Of a stretch of 64,000 bases of DNA, positions 55,110 through 63,287 are shown in pieces. The notes under the pieces are model-generated. The model was not told where the DNA came from. It saw nothing but the letters and a program-made list of their open reading frames with translations, and made no database searches. Location: assembly GCF_041053105.1 (NCBI RefSeq), contig NZ_CP163444.1, positions 2,356,001 to 2,420,000 on the forward strand, given 5' to 3'. The position numbers and the translations under genes were made by a program. The stretch comes from Streptomyces sp. R44. Its GTDB lineage: Bacteria; Actinomycetota; Actinomycetes; Streptomycetales; Streptomycetaceae. Positions within the stretch are counted from its first letter, which is position 1. Each line of letters begins with the position of its first letter.

Positions 55110-57180
55110 GCTGAAGCGCTTCGGCAGGGGAAAGCTGCCGCGCGCCGCGCTCGTCGCGATCCTGCTGCTGCCGCTGCTGTACGGCGCCCTGTACCTGTAC
55201 TCGTTCTGGGACCCGTACAGCAGGCTCGACAAGATCCCCGTCGCCCTCGTCAACGAGGACCGGGGCGCCACCGCCGGCGACAAGGAGATCCACGCCGGTG
55301 ACGACATCACCGAGGGGCTCCTGGAGAGCAAGACCTTCGAGTGGCACCGGGTGAGCGACGCCGAGGCACGCGCGGGCGTGGAGGACGGGACGTACTACCT
55401 GTCGCTGACCATGCCCGGAGACTTCAGCTCCCGCATCGCCTCCAGCTCCGGCGACTCCCCCGAGACGGGCGCGCTCCAGGTGCGGACCAACGACGCCAAC
55501 AACTACATCGTCGGCCAGATCTCCCGGACGGTCTTCTCCGAGGTGCGCACCGCGGCCTCCACGAAGTCCTCGCGGACCTTCCTCGACAAGATCTTCATCT
55601 CCTTCTCCGACATCCACGACGCCACCGCCAAGGCCGCCAAGGGCGCGGCCGATCTCAAGCAGGGCGTGGACAAGGCGAAGAAGGGCTCCAAGAGCCTGTC
55701 GGAGGGCCTCACCGACGCCAAGGCCGGCAGCGGCGACCTGGCCACCGGTCTGAAGAAGCTCGACAAGGGCGCCACGGACCTGGAGAACGGCTCCCGCAAG
55801 GTCGCGAACGGCACGCAGGCCCTCGCCGACAAGGTGAACGGCACCGCCGACAAGGTCCGCCCGTACCTGGCGAACAACGGCAAGTCGATCCGCGACACCG
55901 CCCGCCTCGTCTCCGACTCGGCCACGGCCGCCCGCCACAACCTGGACAAGCTGGTCAAGCACGCGCCCCAGGTCCGCACCGCCGCCCACAAGGCCGACGA
56001 CGGCCTCGCCCGGCTCCACCGCGAGGTGTGCGTGGACGCCCCCGTCACCGTTCCCCCGCTCGACCCCAAGATCTGCCAGAAGCTCAAGGAGGCCTCGGTC
56101 ACCGCCGGGGACGTGGCCACGATCGCCGACGACGTGCACGAGCTCACCAAGGACAACGCCGACGACCTGAAGACCCTGGACGCGCGCCTGGCCAAGCTGA
56201 AGAAGCAGGCCGACGAGCTGGCCGCCCGCGCCCCGCACCTCGACGAGGACGTCGAGGGCGCCATCCGGAAGATCAACGAGCTCAACGCGGGCGCGCAGAA
56301 GGTCGCGACGGGCGCGGACCAGCTGCACACCGGCATCACCCGGGCCAAGACCGGTTCGGTCAGCCTCGACACCGGTGTCGGCAAGCTCAAGAAGGGCGCG
56401 GGCGATCTGGACGGCGGCCTGTTCAAGCTGGCCGACGGCTCGGGCAGCCTCGCCACGGGCCTCAAGGACGGGGTCGACCAGATCCCCGACTACGACGAGC
56501 AGGACCGCGACCGGCGTACGGAGGTCATGGCCGACCCGGTGAAGCTGGCCTCCCAGTCCCTGCACAAGGCGCCGAACTACGGCACCGGCTTCGCCCCGTA
56601 CTTCATCCCGCTCTCCCTCTGGGTCGGCGCGATGGTCGCGTACATGCTCATCCAGCCGCTGAACCGGCGCGCCCTCGCGGCGGGCGGCTCCGCCTGGCGG
56701 ATCGCGCTCGCGGGCTGGCTCCCGGTGGCGGTGATCGGCCTCCTCCAGGTGGCGGCCCTGATGTCGGTCCTGCACTGGGGCCTCGGCCTCCAGATGGCCA
56801 GGGCCGCCGGCACGATCGGCTTCCTCGCCCTGGTCACCTGCTGCTTCGCCGCGATCATCCAGTGGCTCAACGCCCGCTTCGGCGCGGCGGGCCGGATCCT
56901 GGTGCTCGCGTTCCTGATGCTCCAGCTGACCTCGGCGGGCGGCACGTACCCCGTCCAGACCAGCCCGGGCTTCTTCAACGCCGTCCACCCCTTCCTGCCG
57001 ATGAGTCACGTGGTCGACGCGCTGCGCCGGCTGATCACGGGCGGCGGGATGGGACCGGTCTGGCAGGCCTGCGCGGTCCTGGCGGCCTTCACCGTCGGCG
57101 CCCTGGCCCTGACCGCCGTCTCGGCACGCAAGAAGCAGGTGTGGACGATGGACCGGCTCCACCCCGAACTGTCGCTCTGA
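55081..57180 (+). CDS. YhgE/Pip-domain membrane protein
   Basis: A 699-residue YhgE/Pip (phage infection protein) family protein. It has one N-terminal helix (AALVAILLLPLLYGALYLYS) followed by the family motif KIPVALVNEDRGA. A large external region of about 460 residues is built from repeats such as LKQGVDKAKKGSKSLSEGL and LATGLKKLDKGATDLENGS. The C-terminal block has about six helices (SLWVGAMVAYMLI to VLAAFTVGALALTAV). Family members include L. lactis Pip (phage c2 adsorption) and relatives of the T7SS protein YueB/EsaA. GGAGG precedes the ATG at 55081, inside the end of the ABC gene. Confidence 0.92.
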   Translation: MRSPKLAALELKRFGRGKLPRAALVAILLLPLLYGALYLYSFWDPYSRLDKIPVALVNEDRGATAGDKEIHAGDDITEGLLESKTFEWHRVSDAEARAGVEDGTYYLSLTMPGDFSSRIASSSGDSPETGALQVRTNDANNYIVGQISRTVFSEVRTAASTKSSRTFLDKIFISFSDIHDATAKAAKGAADLKQGVDKAKKGSKSLSEGLTDAKAGSGDLATGLKKLDKGATDLENGSRKVANGTQALADKVNGTADKVRPYLANNGKSIRDTARLVSDSATAARHNLDKLVKHAPQVRTAAHKADDGLARLHREVCVDAPVTVPPLDPKICQKLKEASVTAGDVATIADDVHELTKDNADDLKTLDARLAKLKKQADELAARAPHLDEDVEGAIRKINELNAGAQKVATGADQLHTGITRAKTGSVSLDTGVGKLKKGAGDLDGGLFKLADGSGSLATGLKDGVDQIPDYDEQDRDRRTEVMADPVKLASQSLHKAPNYGTGFAPYFIPLSLWVGAMVAYMLIQPLNRRALAAGGSAWRIALAGWLPVAVIGLLQVAALMSVLHWGLGLQMARAAGTIGFLALVTCCFAAIIQWLNARFGAAGRILVLAFLMLQLTSAGGTYPVQTSPGFFNAVHPFLPMSHVVDALRRLITGGGMGPVWQACAVLAAFTVGALALTAVSARKKQVWTMDRLHPELSL

Positions 57181-57199
57181 ACCTGTGAGAATCGACGCC

Positions 57200-57808
57200 A
57201 TGGACAGCAGCAGCACCCGACGCCAGGCCACGCGCACGAAGCTCTACGAGGCGGCCGTCACCCTCATCGCGGAGCAGGGCTTCTCCGCGACGACGGTGGA
57301 CGAGATCGCCGAGAGGGCCGGCGTGGCCAAGGGCACGGTCTACTACAACTTCAAGAGCAAGACGGAGCTCTTCGAGGAGCTGCTGCGCCACGGGGTGTCG
57401 CTGCTCACCGCCTCCCTGCGCTCGGCGGCCGAGGAGACCGCCGAGCGCGGCGGGAGCCGGGTCGACGCGCTGGACGCGATGATCCGGGCGGGCCTCGTCT
57501 TCATCGACCGCTACCCGGCCTTCACCCAGCTGTACGTGGCCGAGCTCTGGCGCACCAACCGGGCCTGGAACTCCACGCTCCTGGTGGTGCGTCAGGAGGC
57601 CGTCGCGGTGGTCGAGGGGGTGCTGCGCGAGGGGGTCTCGGCCGGTGAGCTGAGCGAGGAGATCGACGTCCAGCTGACGGCCGCGGCGCTGGTCGGGATG
57701 GTGCTGGTGGCGGCGCTCGACTGGCAGGCCTTCCAGAGCGAGCGTTCGCTGGACGACGTGCACGCGGCGCTCTCGCGGCTGCTGCACGGGCGCGTGGGCG
57801 GCCGCTGA
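57200..57808 (+). CDS. TetR-family transcriptional regulator
   Basis: A 202-residue TetR regulator. The HTH is at residues about 10-55: RTKLYEAAVTLIAEQGFSAT, TVDEIAERAGVAKGTVYYNF, KSKTELFEELL. The C-terminal ligand domain is mostly helical (MIRAGLVFIDRYPAFTQLYVAELW). It is the third gene of the ABC-YhgE operon, 19 bp after yhgE, and probably binds the 26-bp palindrome at 54133-54158. A GTG at 57185 would add five residues. Confidence 0.93.
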   Translation: MDSSSTRRQATRTKLYEAAVTLIAEQGFSATTVDEIAERAGVAKGTVYYNFKSKTELFEELLRHGVSLLTASLRSAAEETAERGGSRVDALDAMIRAGLVFIDRYPAFTQLYVAELWRTNRAWNSTLLVVRQEAVAVVEGVLREGVSAGELSEEIDVQLTAAALVGMVLVAALDWQAFQSERSLDDVHAALSRLLHGRVGGR

Positions 57809-57857
57809 GGCAGCAGCACGACGGCCGCCGCCCCCCGCGCGCGTAGGTCATGAGAAC

Positions 57858-57902
57858 GCCGGTGCGGCGAGGCTCGATCCCCCCGAGCCTCACCGCACCG
57901 GC
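57858..57902 (+). terminator. Terminator of the TetR operon
   Basis: A 19-bp stem with one mismatch: GCCGGTGCGGCGAGGCTCG at 57858-57876 pairs with 57884-57902 around a 7-nt loop. TTCTTTC follows. It lies 50 bp past the TetR stop. Beyond it, 57903-58085 holds the promoter region of the DUF4126 gene with no feature I can name. Confidence 0.88.
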
Positions 57903-58085
57903 TTCTTTCGCACCCCCGTGCCGGCAGGTGCGCGGCCCCCGTTCCGCAGCCCCGTGCCGGCGGTACCGGAGCCGCGCCCCTTCCGTGGGCTCCACTCTCT
58001 CCTCCCGCCGGTACCGGCCCCATCCGCGCACCTACTCATCTCGACCCCTAGGTACGGATACTCAGTCCTGGTTACGATCGCGGGC

Positions 58086-58733
58086 GTGTCCGTACTCCCC
58101 CTGGTGTTCACCAGCGGCTGGGCGAGCGGGATCAACGCGTACGCGGTGGTCCTGCTGTTCGGCGTCTTCGGCGCGACCGGGCTGACCGACGAGGTGCCCG
58201 AGTCCTTGCAGCGCACCGATGTCCTCGTCGCGGCGGCCGTGCTGTTCCTGTGCGAGGCGGTGGCGGACAAGATTCCGTACGTCGACTCGATATGGGACTC
58301 CGTCCACACGGTGATCCGGCCGATCGCGGGAGCCGTGGTCGGCGCCCTGCTCGCCGGGCAGAACGGTTCGCTGCCGGAGCTGGCGGCGGGCGCGATCGGC
58401 GGTTCGACTGCCTTGCTCAGTCACCTCGTCAAGGCCGGGACGAGGATGGCGGTCAACACCTCGCCGGAACCGTTCTCGAACATCCTGCTGAGCCTGGCGG
58501 AGGACCTCGGGGTGGCGGCGGTCGTCACCTTCGCCGTCTTCCATCCCGTGGCCGCTTCGGTCATCGCGGGCGTCCTGCTCCTGGCGGGCCTGGCGATACT
58601 GCTCTTCCTGGCCAAGCAGATCCGCCGCGGCTGGCGGCGCTTCTCCCGGCGGCGGGAGGAGAGACGGCTCGCGGCCGTGGGGGCGCGCCCCCGGGCCCAG
58701 GCCCCGCCCGACGACGGGTCCGACCACTTCTGA
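58086..58733 (+). CDS. DUF4126 membrane protein
   Basis: A 215-residue DUF4126 protein. After GTG it reads SVLPLVFTSGWASGINAYAVVLLFGVFGATG, the conserved opening. It continues DVLVAAAVLFLCEAVADKIPYVDSIWDSVHTVIRP and IAGAVVGALLAGQ, then two C-terminal helices and an Arg-rich tail (RRGWRRFSRRREERR). The family has about five helices and unknown function. A longer in-frame start at 57918 exists, but homology begins at 58086. It lies 54 bp upstream of the flavoprotein. Confidence 0.9.
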   Translation: MSVLPLVFTSGWASGINAYAVVLLFGVFGATGLTDEVPESLQRTDVLVAAAVLFLCEAVADKIPYVDSIWDSVHTVIRPIAGAVVGALLAGQNGSLPELAAGAIGGSTALLSHLVKAGTRMAVNTSPEPFSNILLSLAEDLGVAAVVTFAVFHPVAASVIAGVLLLAGLAILLFLAKQIRRGWRRFSRRREERRLAAVGARPRAQAPPDDGSDHF

Positions 58734-58787
58734 CCGTGCCCGGCCTGCCCTCCGGCGGCGTCGGAGGCGCCGGATAGGCTCGCCCGC

Positions 58788-60200
58788 ATGGCACGGATTG
58801 TGGTGATCGGCGCGGGACTCGGCGCCATGGCGGCGGCGGCCCGACTGGCGGTCGCCGGACACACGGTGACGGTGTACGAGAGGACGTCGACGTACGGCGG
58901 CGCGGTCGGCCGCTTCGAGCGCGACGGCTTCGCCTTCGACACCGGTCCCGGGCTGCTGCACCTGCCCGCCGTCTACCGGGACCTGTTCGTGAAGACCGGC
59001 AAGGAGCCCCTGGAGGACTGCGTCTCGCTGACGCAGGTCGATCCGGCGGCCCGTCACGTCTTCGCCGACGGCACCCGCGTCGACCTGCCGAACGCCTCAC
59101 GGGCCGGCACGGTCGCCGCGCTGGACGCGGCGCTCGGCGCGGGGGCGGGCGAGCGCTGGGGCGACTTCCTGACGCGGGCCCGCGAGGCCTGGGACCGGAC
59201 CCGGCGCCCGCTCCTGGAGGAGCCGCAGCCGGCCGACCCGACGCCGCTGGCCCGTGAGCCCTACCCGGCGCTGAAGGCGGGCCTGCTGCGGCGCCCGACG
59301 ACGACGCTCGGCCAGGTCGGCAGGCGGGAGCTGCGGGATCCGCGGCTCGCGGCCCTCCTCGACGCGTACGCCTGGTCGTACGGCTTCGACCCGGCGCATG
59401 CCCCCGCCTCGGCCGCCGTCCTGCCGTACCTGGAGCAGACCTTCGGCAGCTGGTACGTCGGCGGCGGCCTGCGGGCGCTCGCCGACGCGGTGTACGAGCG
59501 ATGCCGGAAGCGGCGGGTGGAGTTCGTCTTCGACGCCGAGGTCACCGGCGTCCTGGAGAAGGACGGCCGGGCGACCGGGATCGCGCTCGCGGGCGGCGAG
59601 ACCGTGGAAGCCGACCACGTCGTGGCGGGCGCGCCCCTGCCGGGCCCCTACCGGGACCAGGTGGAGGCCCGGGCCATCGAGACGGACCTGACGGGTCGCA
59701 TGACGGTCTGTCTGGCCCTGCGCGGGGCCCGGGAGCCGGACGCCGTGCACCGCACGGTCGTCCACGCCTCCGGAGGCGTGCCCACGGTGACCGTGCTGCG
59801 GCCGGACGACCCGGCGCTGCGCCCGGACGACGCTCACGAGTCGGTGACGGTGTCCGCGACGGTGGACCTGGTTCCCGGGGAGGACTGGGACGAGATCGCC
59901 GGCCGGATGGTCGAGGCGGCGGGACAGGCCGTTCCCGGCCTCGCCGGGCGGCTGCTCTGGCGCCACGTCCGCACCCCGGAGGACGTCCTGCGGGACACGG
60001 GCGCCGCCGAGGTGCCGGGCCCCGCGCTCGCGGGCGCCCGGGGTCTGTACCTTCCTGCCGCCAACCGCTCCCTGCTGCCCGGCCTGTACTACGCGGGCGG
60101 CTGGTCGCACCCGGGCGGCGGGCTCGCCCACGCGGGCATGTCGGGCGCGCTGGTGGCCGGACTCATCGTGGAGGGCGCGGACTTCCGCGGCTCCCAGTAG
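58788..60200 (+). CDS. FAD-dependent oxidoreductase, phytoene-desaturase-like
   Basis: A 470-residue flavoprotein. The N-terminal dinucleotide fold is RIVVIGAGLGAMAAAARLAV, with VTVYERTSTYGGAVGRF (a phytoene desaturase/CrtI-like pattern) and FAFDTGPGLLHLPAVYRDLF. The C-terminal FAD motif is GLYYAGGWSHPGGGLAHAGMSGALVAG. CrtI-type proteins desaturate carotenoids; no carotenoid genes are nearby, so another isoprenoid or lipid may be the substrate. The carrier-binding middle (GSWYVGGGLRALADAVYERC) is present. Confidence 0.9.
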   Translation: MARIVVIGAGLGAMAAAARLAVAGHTVTVYERTSTYGGAVGRFERDGFAFDTGPGLLHLPAVYRDLFVKTGKEPLEDCVSLTQVDPAARHVFADGTRVDLPNASRAGTVAALDAALGAGAGERWGDFLTRAREAWDRTRRPLLEEPQPADPTPLAREPYPALKAGLLRRPTTTLGQVGRRELRDPRLAALLDAYAWSYGFDPAHAPASAAVLPYLEQTFGSWYVGGGLRALADAVYERCRKRRVEFVFDAEVTGVLEKDGRATGIALAGGETVEADHVVAGAPLPGPYRDQVEARAIETDLTGRMTVCLALRGAREPDAVHRTVVHASGGVPTVTVLRPDDPALRPDDAHESVTVSATVDLVPGEDWDEIAGRMVEAAGQAVPGLAGRLLWRHVRTPEDVLRDTGAAEVPGPALAGARGLYLPAANRSLLPGLYYAGGWSHPGGGLAHAGMSGALVAGLIVEGADFRGSQ

Positions 60201-60222
60201 GTCCCGGTGGCTCCCGGAAGGC

Positions 60223-61038
60223 CTAGTAGCGGTACTGGTCGTCCGGGTGCGGCTGCTCGTAGCCGTACGGGGCCTGCTGCTGCGGAGCCTGGTCGGTGTC
60301 GCGCTGCTGCGGGACCCAGACGCCGCCGGGCGGGGTGTCGTAGGTGTACGAGGGGGCGTAGGGGTCGGTGTAGTACGGGGCGTACTGCTGGCTGTCCGTG
60401 CCCGGGCCGATGTACGGGTCGGAGTACGCGGCGTACTGCTGCTGCCCGGCGGCGGCGCCGTAGTCGTAGGCCGGCTGCTGCTCGTAGGAGGTCTGCTCGT
60501 AGCCGGGCTGTTGGTACCCGGACGCGTAGGGGTCGTACCCCGTCCCGTACCCGGTGCCCTGGCCGGCGGTCTCGTAGATGCCGTACTGGCCGGTGTCCTC
60601 GGGCATCGGCTGCGGCTCGTAGACCGCCGTCGTCTCGGCGGCGGTCTCCGGGTGCCCGTCGTGCCCGTCGTGCCCGAACCCGTCCTCGTACCGGTCCTCC
60701 GTGTCGTACGAGAGCTCGGTGACCTCGAGGGTGGGCCCGGCCTCGGCCGGTGCGGGGGCCTTGCGCCGGCGGCTCGCCCCCGGGTTGCCGCCGATCGCCC
60801 AGCCGGTGGAGAAGCCGCGGCGGAAGGAGAGCGTCACATAGGTCTGGCCGACGGCGAAGGCGACGGCCCCGGCGATGATGACGAGGACCGAGGGCAGCAG
60901 GACGCCGAGGACCACGCAGAGGAAGCCGCCGAAGGCGAGCAGGCGCCAGCGCAGCCGCGCCTTGTACTGGAGGAGCACCTCCCCCAGCAGCCACAGTGCG
61001 ACCACGCCGAACGCGATGTAGAGGACCGTCCACCCCAT
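60223..61038 (-). CDS. Membrane protein with a Tyr/Gln/Gly-rich disordered tail
   Basis: A 271-residue protein. The N-terminal 95 residues have three helices (VLYIAFGVVALWLLGEVLL, LLAFGGFLCVVLGVLLP and VLVIIAGAVAFAVGQTYVTL). The C-terminal 140 residues are low-complexity, rich in Tyr, Gln, Gly, Pro and Asp (GYGTGYDPYASGYQQPGYEQ; YAAYSDPYIGPGTDSQQYAP). Such tails behave as prion-like or phase-separating segments in other proteins. I know no characterised homologue. It converges on the flavoprotein gene (23 bp apart) and lies 54 bp downstream of metF. Confidence 0.7.
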   Translation of the reverse strand: MGWTVLYIAFGVVALWLLGEVLLQYKARLRWRLLAFGGFLCVVLGVLLPSVLVIIAGAVAFAVGQTYVTLSFRRGFSTGWAIGGNPGASRRRKAPAPAEAGPTLEVTELSYDTEDRYEDGFGHDGHDGHPETAAETTAVYEPQPMPEDTGQYGIYETAGQGTGYGTGYDPYASGYQQPGYEQTSYEQQPAYDYGAAAGQQQYAAYSDPYIGPGTDSQQYAPYYTDPYAPSYTYDTPPGGVWVPQQRDTDQAPQQQAPYGYEQPHPDDQYRY

Positions 61039-61092
61039 GCCCCGCCGCCCCTCTCCACGGTCACCGCCGCGGGTCGGGGCGGGTACGACCGG

Positions 61093-62010
61093 TCACGACT
61101 GCTGGTGCAGTCCGAGATTCTCGTAGATCTCGAGCGTCGCGGTGGAGCTGTTGAGCGTGATGAAGTGCAGTCCGGGGACACCCTCGGAGAGCAGACGCGC
61201 GCAGAACTCCGTCGCGAACTCGATACCGATGGAGCGTACAGCGGCGGGATCGTCCTTGACGGCGAGGATGCGCTCTTTCACATCCGCGGGGAAGGCGGCG
61301 TTGCTCAGCTGGGGCAGCCGGTCGAGCGTCTTCACGTTCACGACGGGCATGACCTCGGGGATGATCGGGGTCTCGCAGCCCGCCTTCTCCACGCTGTCGC
61401 GGAGCCGCAGGTAGTTCTCCGGGTCGAAGAACATCTGGGTGATCGCGTAGTCGGCGCCCGCGCGGCACTTGTCCACGAAGTGCCGGATGTCCGTGTCCCA
61501 GTCGGTGGAGCGGGGGTGCATCTCCGGGAAGGCGGCGACGCCGACGCAGAAGTCTCCCGACTCCTTGATCAGCCGGACGAGGTCGGCGGCGTACTTCACG
61601 CCCTCCGGGTGCTCGACCCACTCGCCCAGCGGGTCGCCCGGCGGGTCGCCGCGGACGGCGAGCATGTTGCGGATGCCCGCGTCGGCGTACTGCCCGAGGA
61701 TGTTCCGCAGCTCGGCGACCGAGTGGTCGACGGCCGTGAGGTGGGCGACGGGGGTGAGCGTGGTGTCGGAGGCGATCTTCTGGGTGGCCTTGACGGTGCC
61801 GCCGCGGGTGGAGCCGCCGGCGCCGTAGGTCACGGAGACGAAGCTGGGACCGACCGCCTCGACGCGGCGCATGGCGTTCCAGAGGACCTGCTCGCCCTTC
61901 TCGGTGCGGGGCGCGTAGAACTCGAAGGAGTACGACGTGTCACCGGCAGCGAGGATCTCGCGCACCGTGCGTGCACGGTCCGATCGGACGGAAGCGGTTC
62001 CAAGGGCCAT
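61093..62010 (-). CDS. metF: 5,10-methylenetetrahydrofolate reductase
   Basis: A 305-residue MTHFR. It reduces methylene-THF to methyl-THF, the methyl donor for methionine synthesis, with FAD and NADH. Motifs are [51 protein letters not shown] and [16 protein letters not shown], with [14 protein letters not shown] near the middle. Length matches bacterial enzymes. No riboswitch is visible in the 99-bp gap before it; the only feature is the GTCCGA/TCGGAC hairpin at 62052-62078. Confidence 0.96.
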   Translation of the reverse strand: MALGTASVRSDRARTVREILAAGDTSYSFEFYAPRTEKGEQVLWNAMRRVEAVGPSFVSVTYGAGGSTRGGTVKATQKIASDTTLTPVAHLTAVDHSVAELRNILGQYADAGIRNMLAVRGDPPGDPLGEWVEHPEGVKYAADLVRLIKESGDFCVGVAAFPEMHPRSTDWDTDIRHFVDKCRAGADYAITQMFFDPENYLRLRDSVEKAGCETPIIPEVMPVVNVKTLDRLPQLSNAAFPADVKERILAVKDDPAAVRSIGIEFATEFCARLLSEGVPGLHFITLNSSTATLEIYENLGLHQQS

Positions 62011-62109
62011 ACCGGCAGGTTAGACGCGGTCCGGGGAGCCGCGTAGACGGCGTCCGAGTGGTGGACACCTTTTCGGACAGCTGTGCCGGGCTCCCCGCGG
62101 ACGCGCCCG

Positions 62110-62763
62110 TCAGGCTTCGGCGCGCTCGCGGACGCGCTTGGCGAGGGCGGCCGTCGCGGCGGCGGGGTCGTCGGCCTCGGTGATGGCGCGGACGACGACG
62201 ATCCGGCGGGCGCCCGCGTCCAGGACCTCGTCGAGGTTGGTCTCGTCGATGCCGCCGATGGCGAACCAGGGCCGGTCCTGCGCCAGCTCCGCCGCGTACC
62301 GCACGAGGCCGAGCCCCGGCGCGTACCGTCCGGGCTTGGTGGGGGTGGGCCAGCAGGGTCCGGTGCAGAAGTAGTCCACGCCCGGCTCGGCGGCGGCCGC
62401 GGCGACCTCGGTCTCGGCGTGGCAGGAGCGGCCGATCAGCAGCTCGTCGCCGAGGATCGCGCGGGCGGCGGGCACGGGCAGGTCGCCCTGGCCGAGGTGG
62501 AGGACGTCGGAGCCGATGGCGTGGGCGACGTCGGCCCGGTCGTTCACGGCGAGGAGCTTGCCGTGCCGGCGGGCGGCCTCGGCGAAGACGGCGAGGTGCT
62601 CCAGCTCCTCACCGGCCTCCATGCCCTTGTCGCGGAGCTGCACGATGTCCACGCCGGAGGAGAGCACGGCGTCGAGGAAGGCGGGCAGGTCGCCCTGGCG
62701 CTTCCGGGCGTCGGTGCACAGGTAGAGGCGGGCGTCGGCGAGCCGCTCACGAGGCGTGGACAT
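62110..62763 (-). CDS. thiE: Thiamine-phosphate synthase
   Basis: A 217-residue TIM-barrel enzyme that joins HMP-PP and thiazole phosphate to thiamine phosphate. Motifs are [64 protein letters not shown] and [16 protein letters not shown] see no TPP riboswitch core in the 115 bp upstream, only a small hairpin at 62801-62823. It lies upstream of metF in the same direction. Confidence 0.96.
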   Translation of the reverse strand: MSTPRERLADARLYLCTDARKRQGDLPAFLDAVLSSGVDIVQLRDKGMEAGEELEHLAVFAEAARRHGKLLAVNDRADVAHAIGSDVLHLGQGDLPVPAARAILGDELLIGRSCHAETEVAAAAAEPGVDYFCTGPCWPTPTKPGRYAPGLGLVRYAAELAQDRPWFAIGGIDETNLDEVLDAGARRIVVVRAITEADDPAAATAALAKRVRERAEA

Positions 62764-62800
62764 GGGTGGGTTCCCCCCGTTCGTGCGCCGGTGCCGCGGC

Positions 62801-62823
62801 GCCCGGCCGTGAAGAGGCCGGGC
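62801..62823 (-). terminator. Hairpin between the Rv2175c-type gene and thiE
   Basis: GCCCGGCC (62801-62808) pairs with GGCCGGGC (62816-62823) around a 7-nt loop, in the gap past the Rv2175c-type stop. It could be that gene's terminator. It does not resemble a TPP riboswitch. Confidence 0.5.
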
Positions 62824-62878
62824 TCCGCGACACCCGCGGGTGGTGTCTTCGGTGCGTGGGTGCGTCAGCGCGCGGGCG

Positions 62879-63244
62879 TCAGATGGCGAGCGCCTGGGCG
62901 CGGCGCTTCACCTCCGTGCCGCGATTCTCGTTGAGCGCCTGCGCGGGCGTGCCCGGCAGGCTCTCGTCCGGAGTGAAGAGCCACTCCAGCATCTCCTCGT
63001 TGGTGAAGCCGTCGTCCCGCAGCACGGTCAGCAGCCCGACGAGACCCTTGACGATCTTGTCGCCCTGGATGAAGGCAGCGGGGATCTGCAGGGCGTTGTT
63101 CTCGCCGCGGCGCACGGCGATGAGCTGGCCGTCCTTGATCAGCTGCCGCACGCGCACCACGTCGACATCGAGCATCTCCGCGATGTCGGGCACGTAGAGC
63201 CAGGCGGGGACGAGCGCATCGATCTTTACGTCAATCTCGGTCAC
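62879..63244 (-). CDS. Rv2175c-type winged-helix DNA-binding protein
   Basis: A 121-residue protein. The N-terminal half has the HTH of the Rv2175c family ([33 protein letters not shown]) and the C-terminal half its conserved domain ([33 protein letters not shown]). In M. tuberculosis Rv2175c is a DNA-binding substrate of the kinase PknL. The ATG at 63244 lies 43 bp past the flavoprotein stop, same direction. Confidence 0.92.
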   Translation of the reverse strand: MTEIDVKIDALVPAWLYVPDIAEMLDVDVVRVRQLIKDGQLIAVRRGENNALQIPAAFIQGDKIVKGLVGLLTVLRDDGFTNEEMLEWLFTPDESLPGTPAQALNENRGTEVKRRAQALAI

Positions 63245-63287
63245 AGGACAAGCCTGCCATCCCGGACTGACAGCCGGTAGTCGGGCC

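Noticed and set aside
62011..62109. Possible SAH or cobalamin riboswitch upstream of metF
   Set aside because: The gap is only 99 bp and shows no conserved core of either class.
62764..62878. Possible TPP riboswitch upstream of thiE
   Set aside because: The conserved CUGAGA and ACCUGAUCUGG-type core is absent; only an 8-bp hairpin is found.
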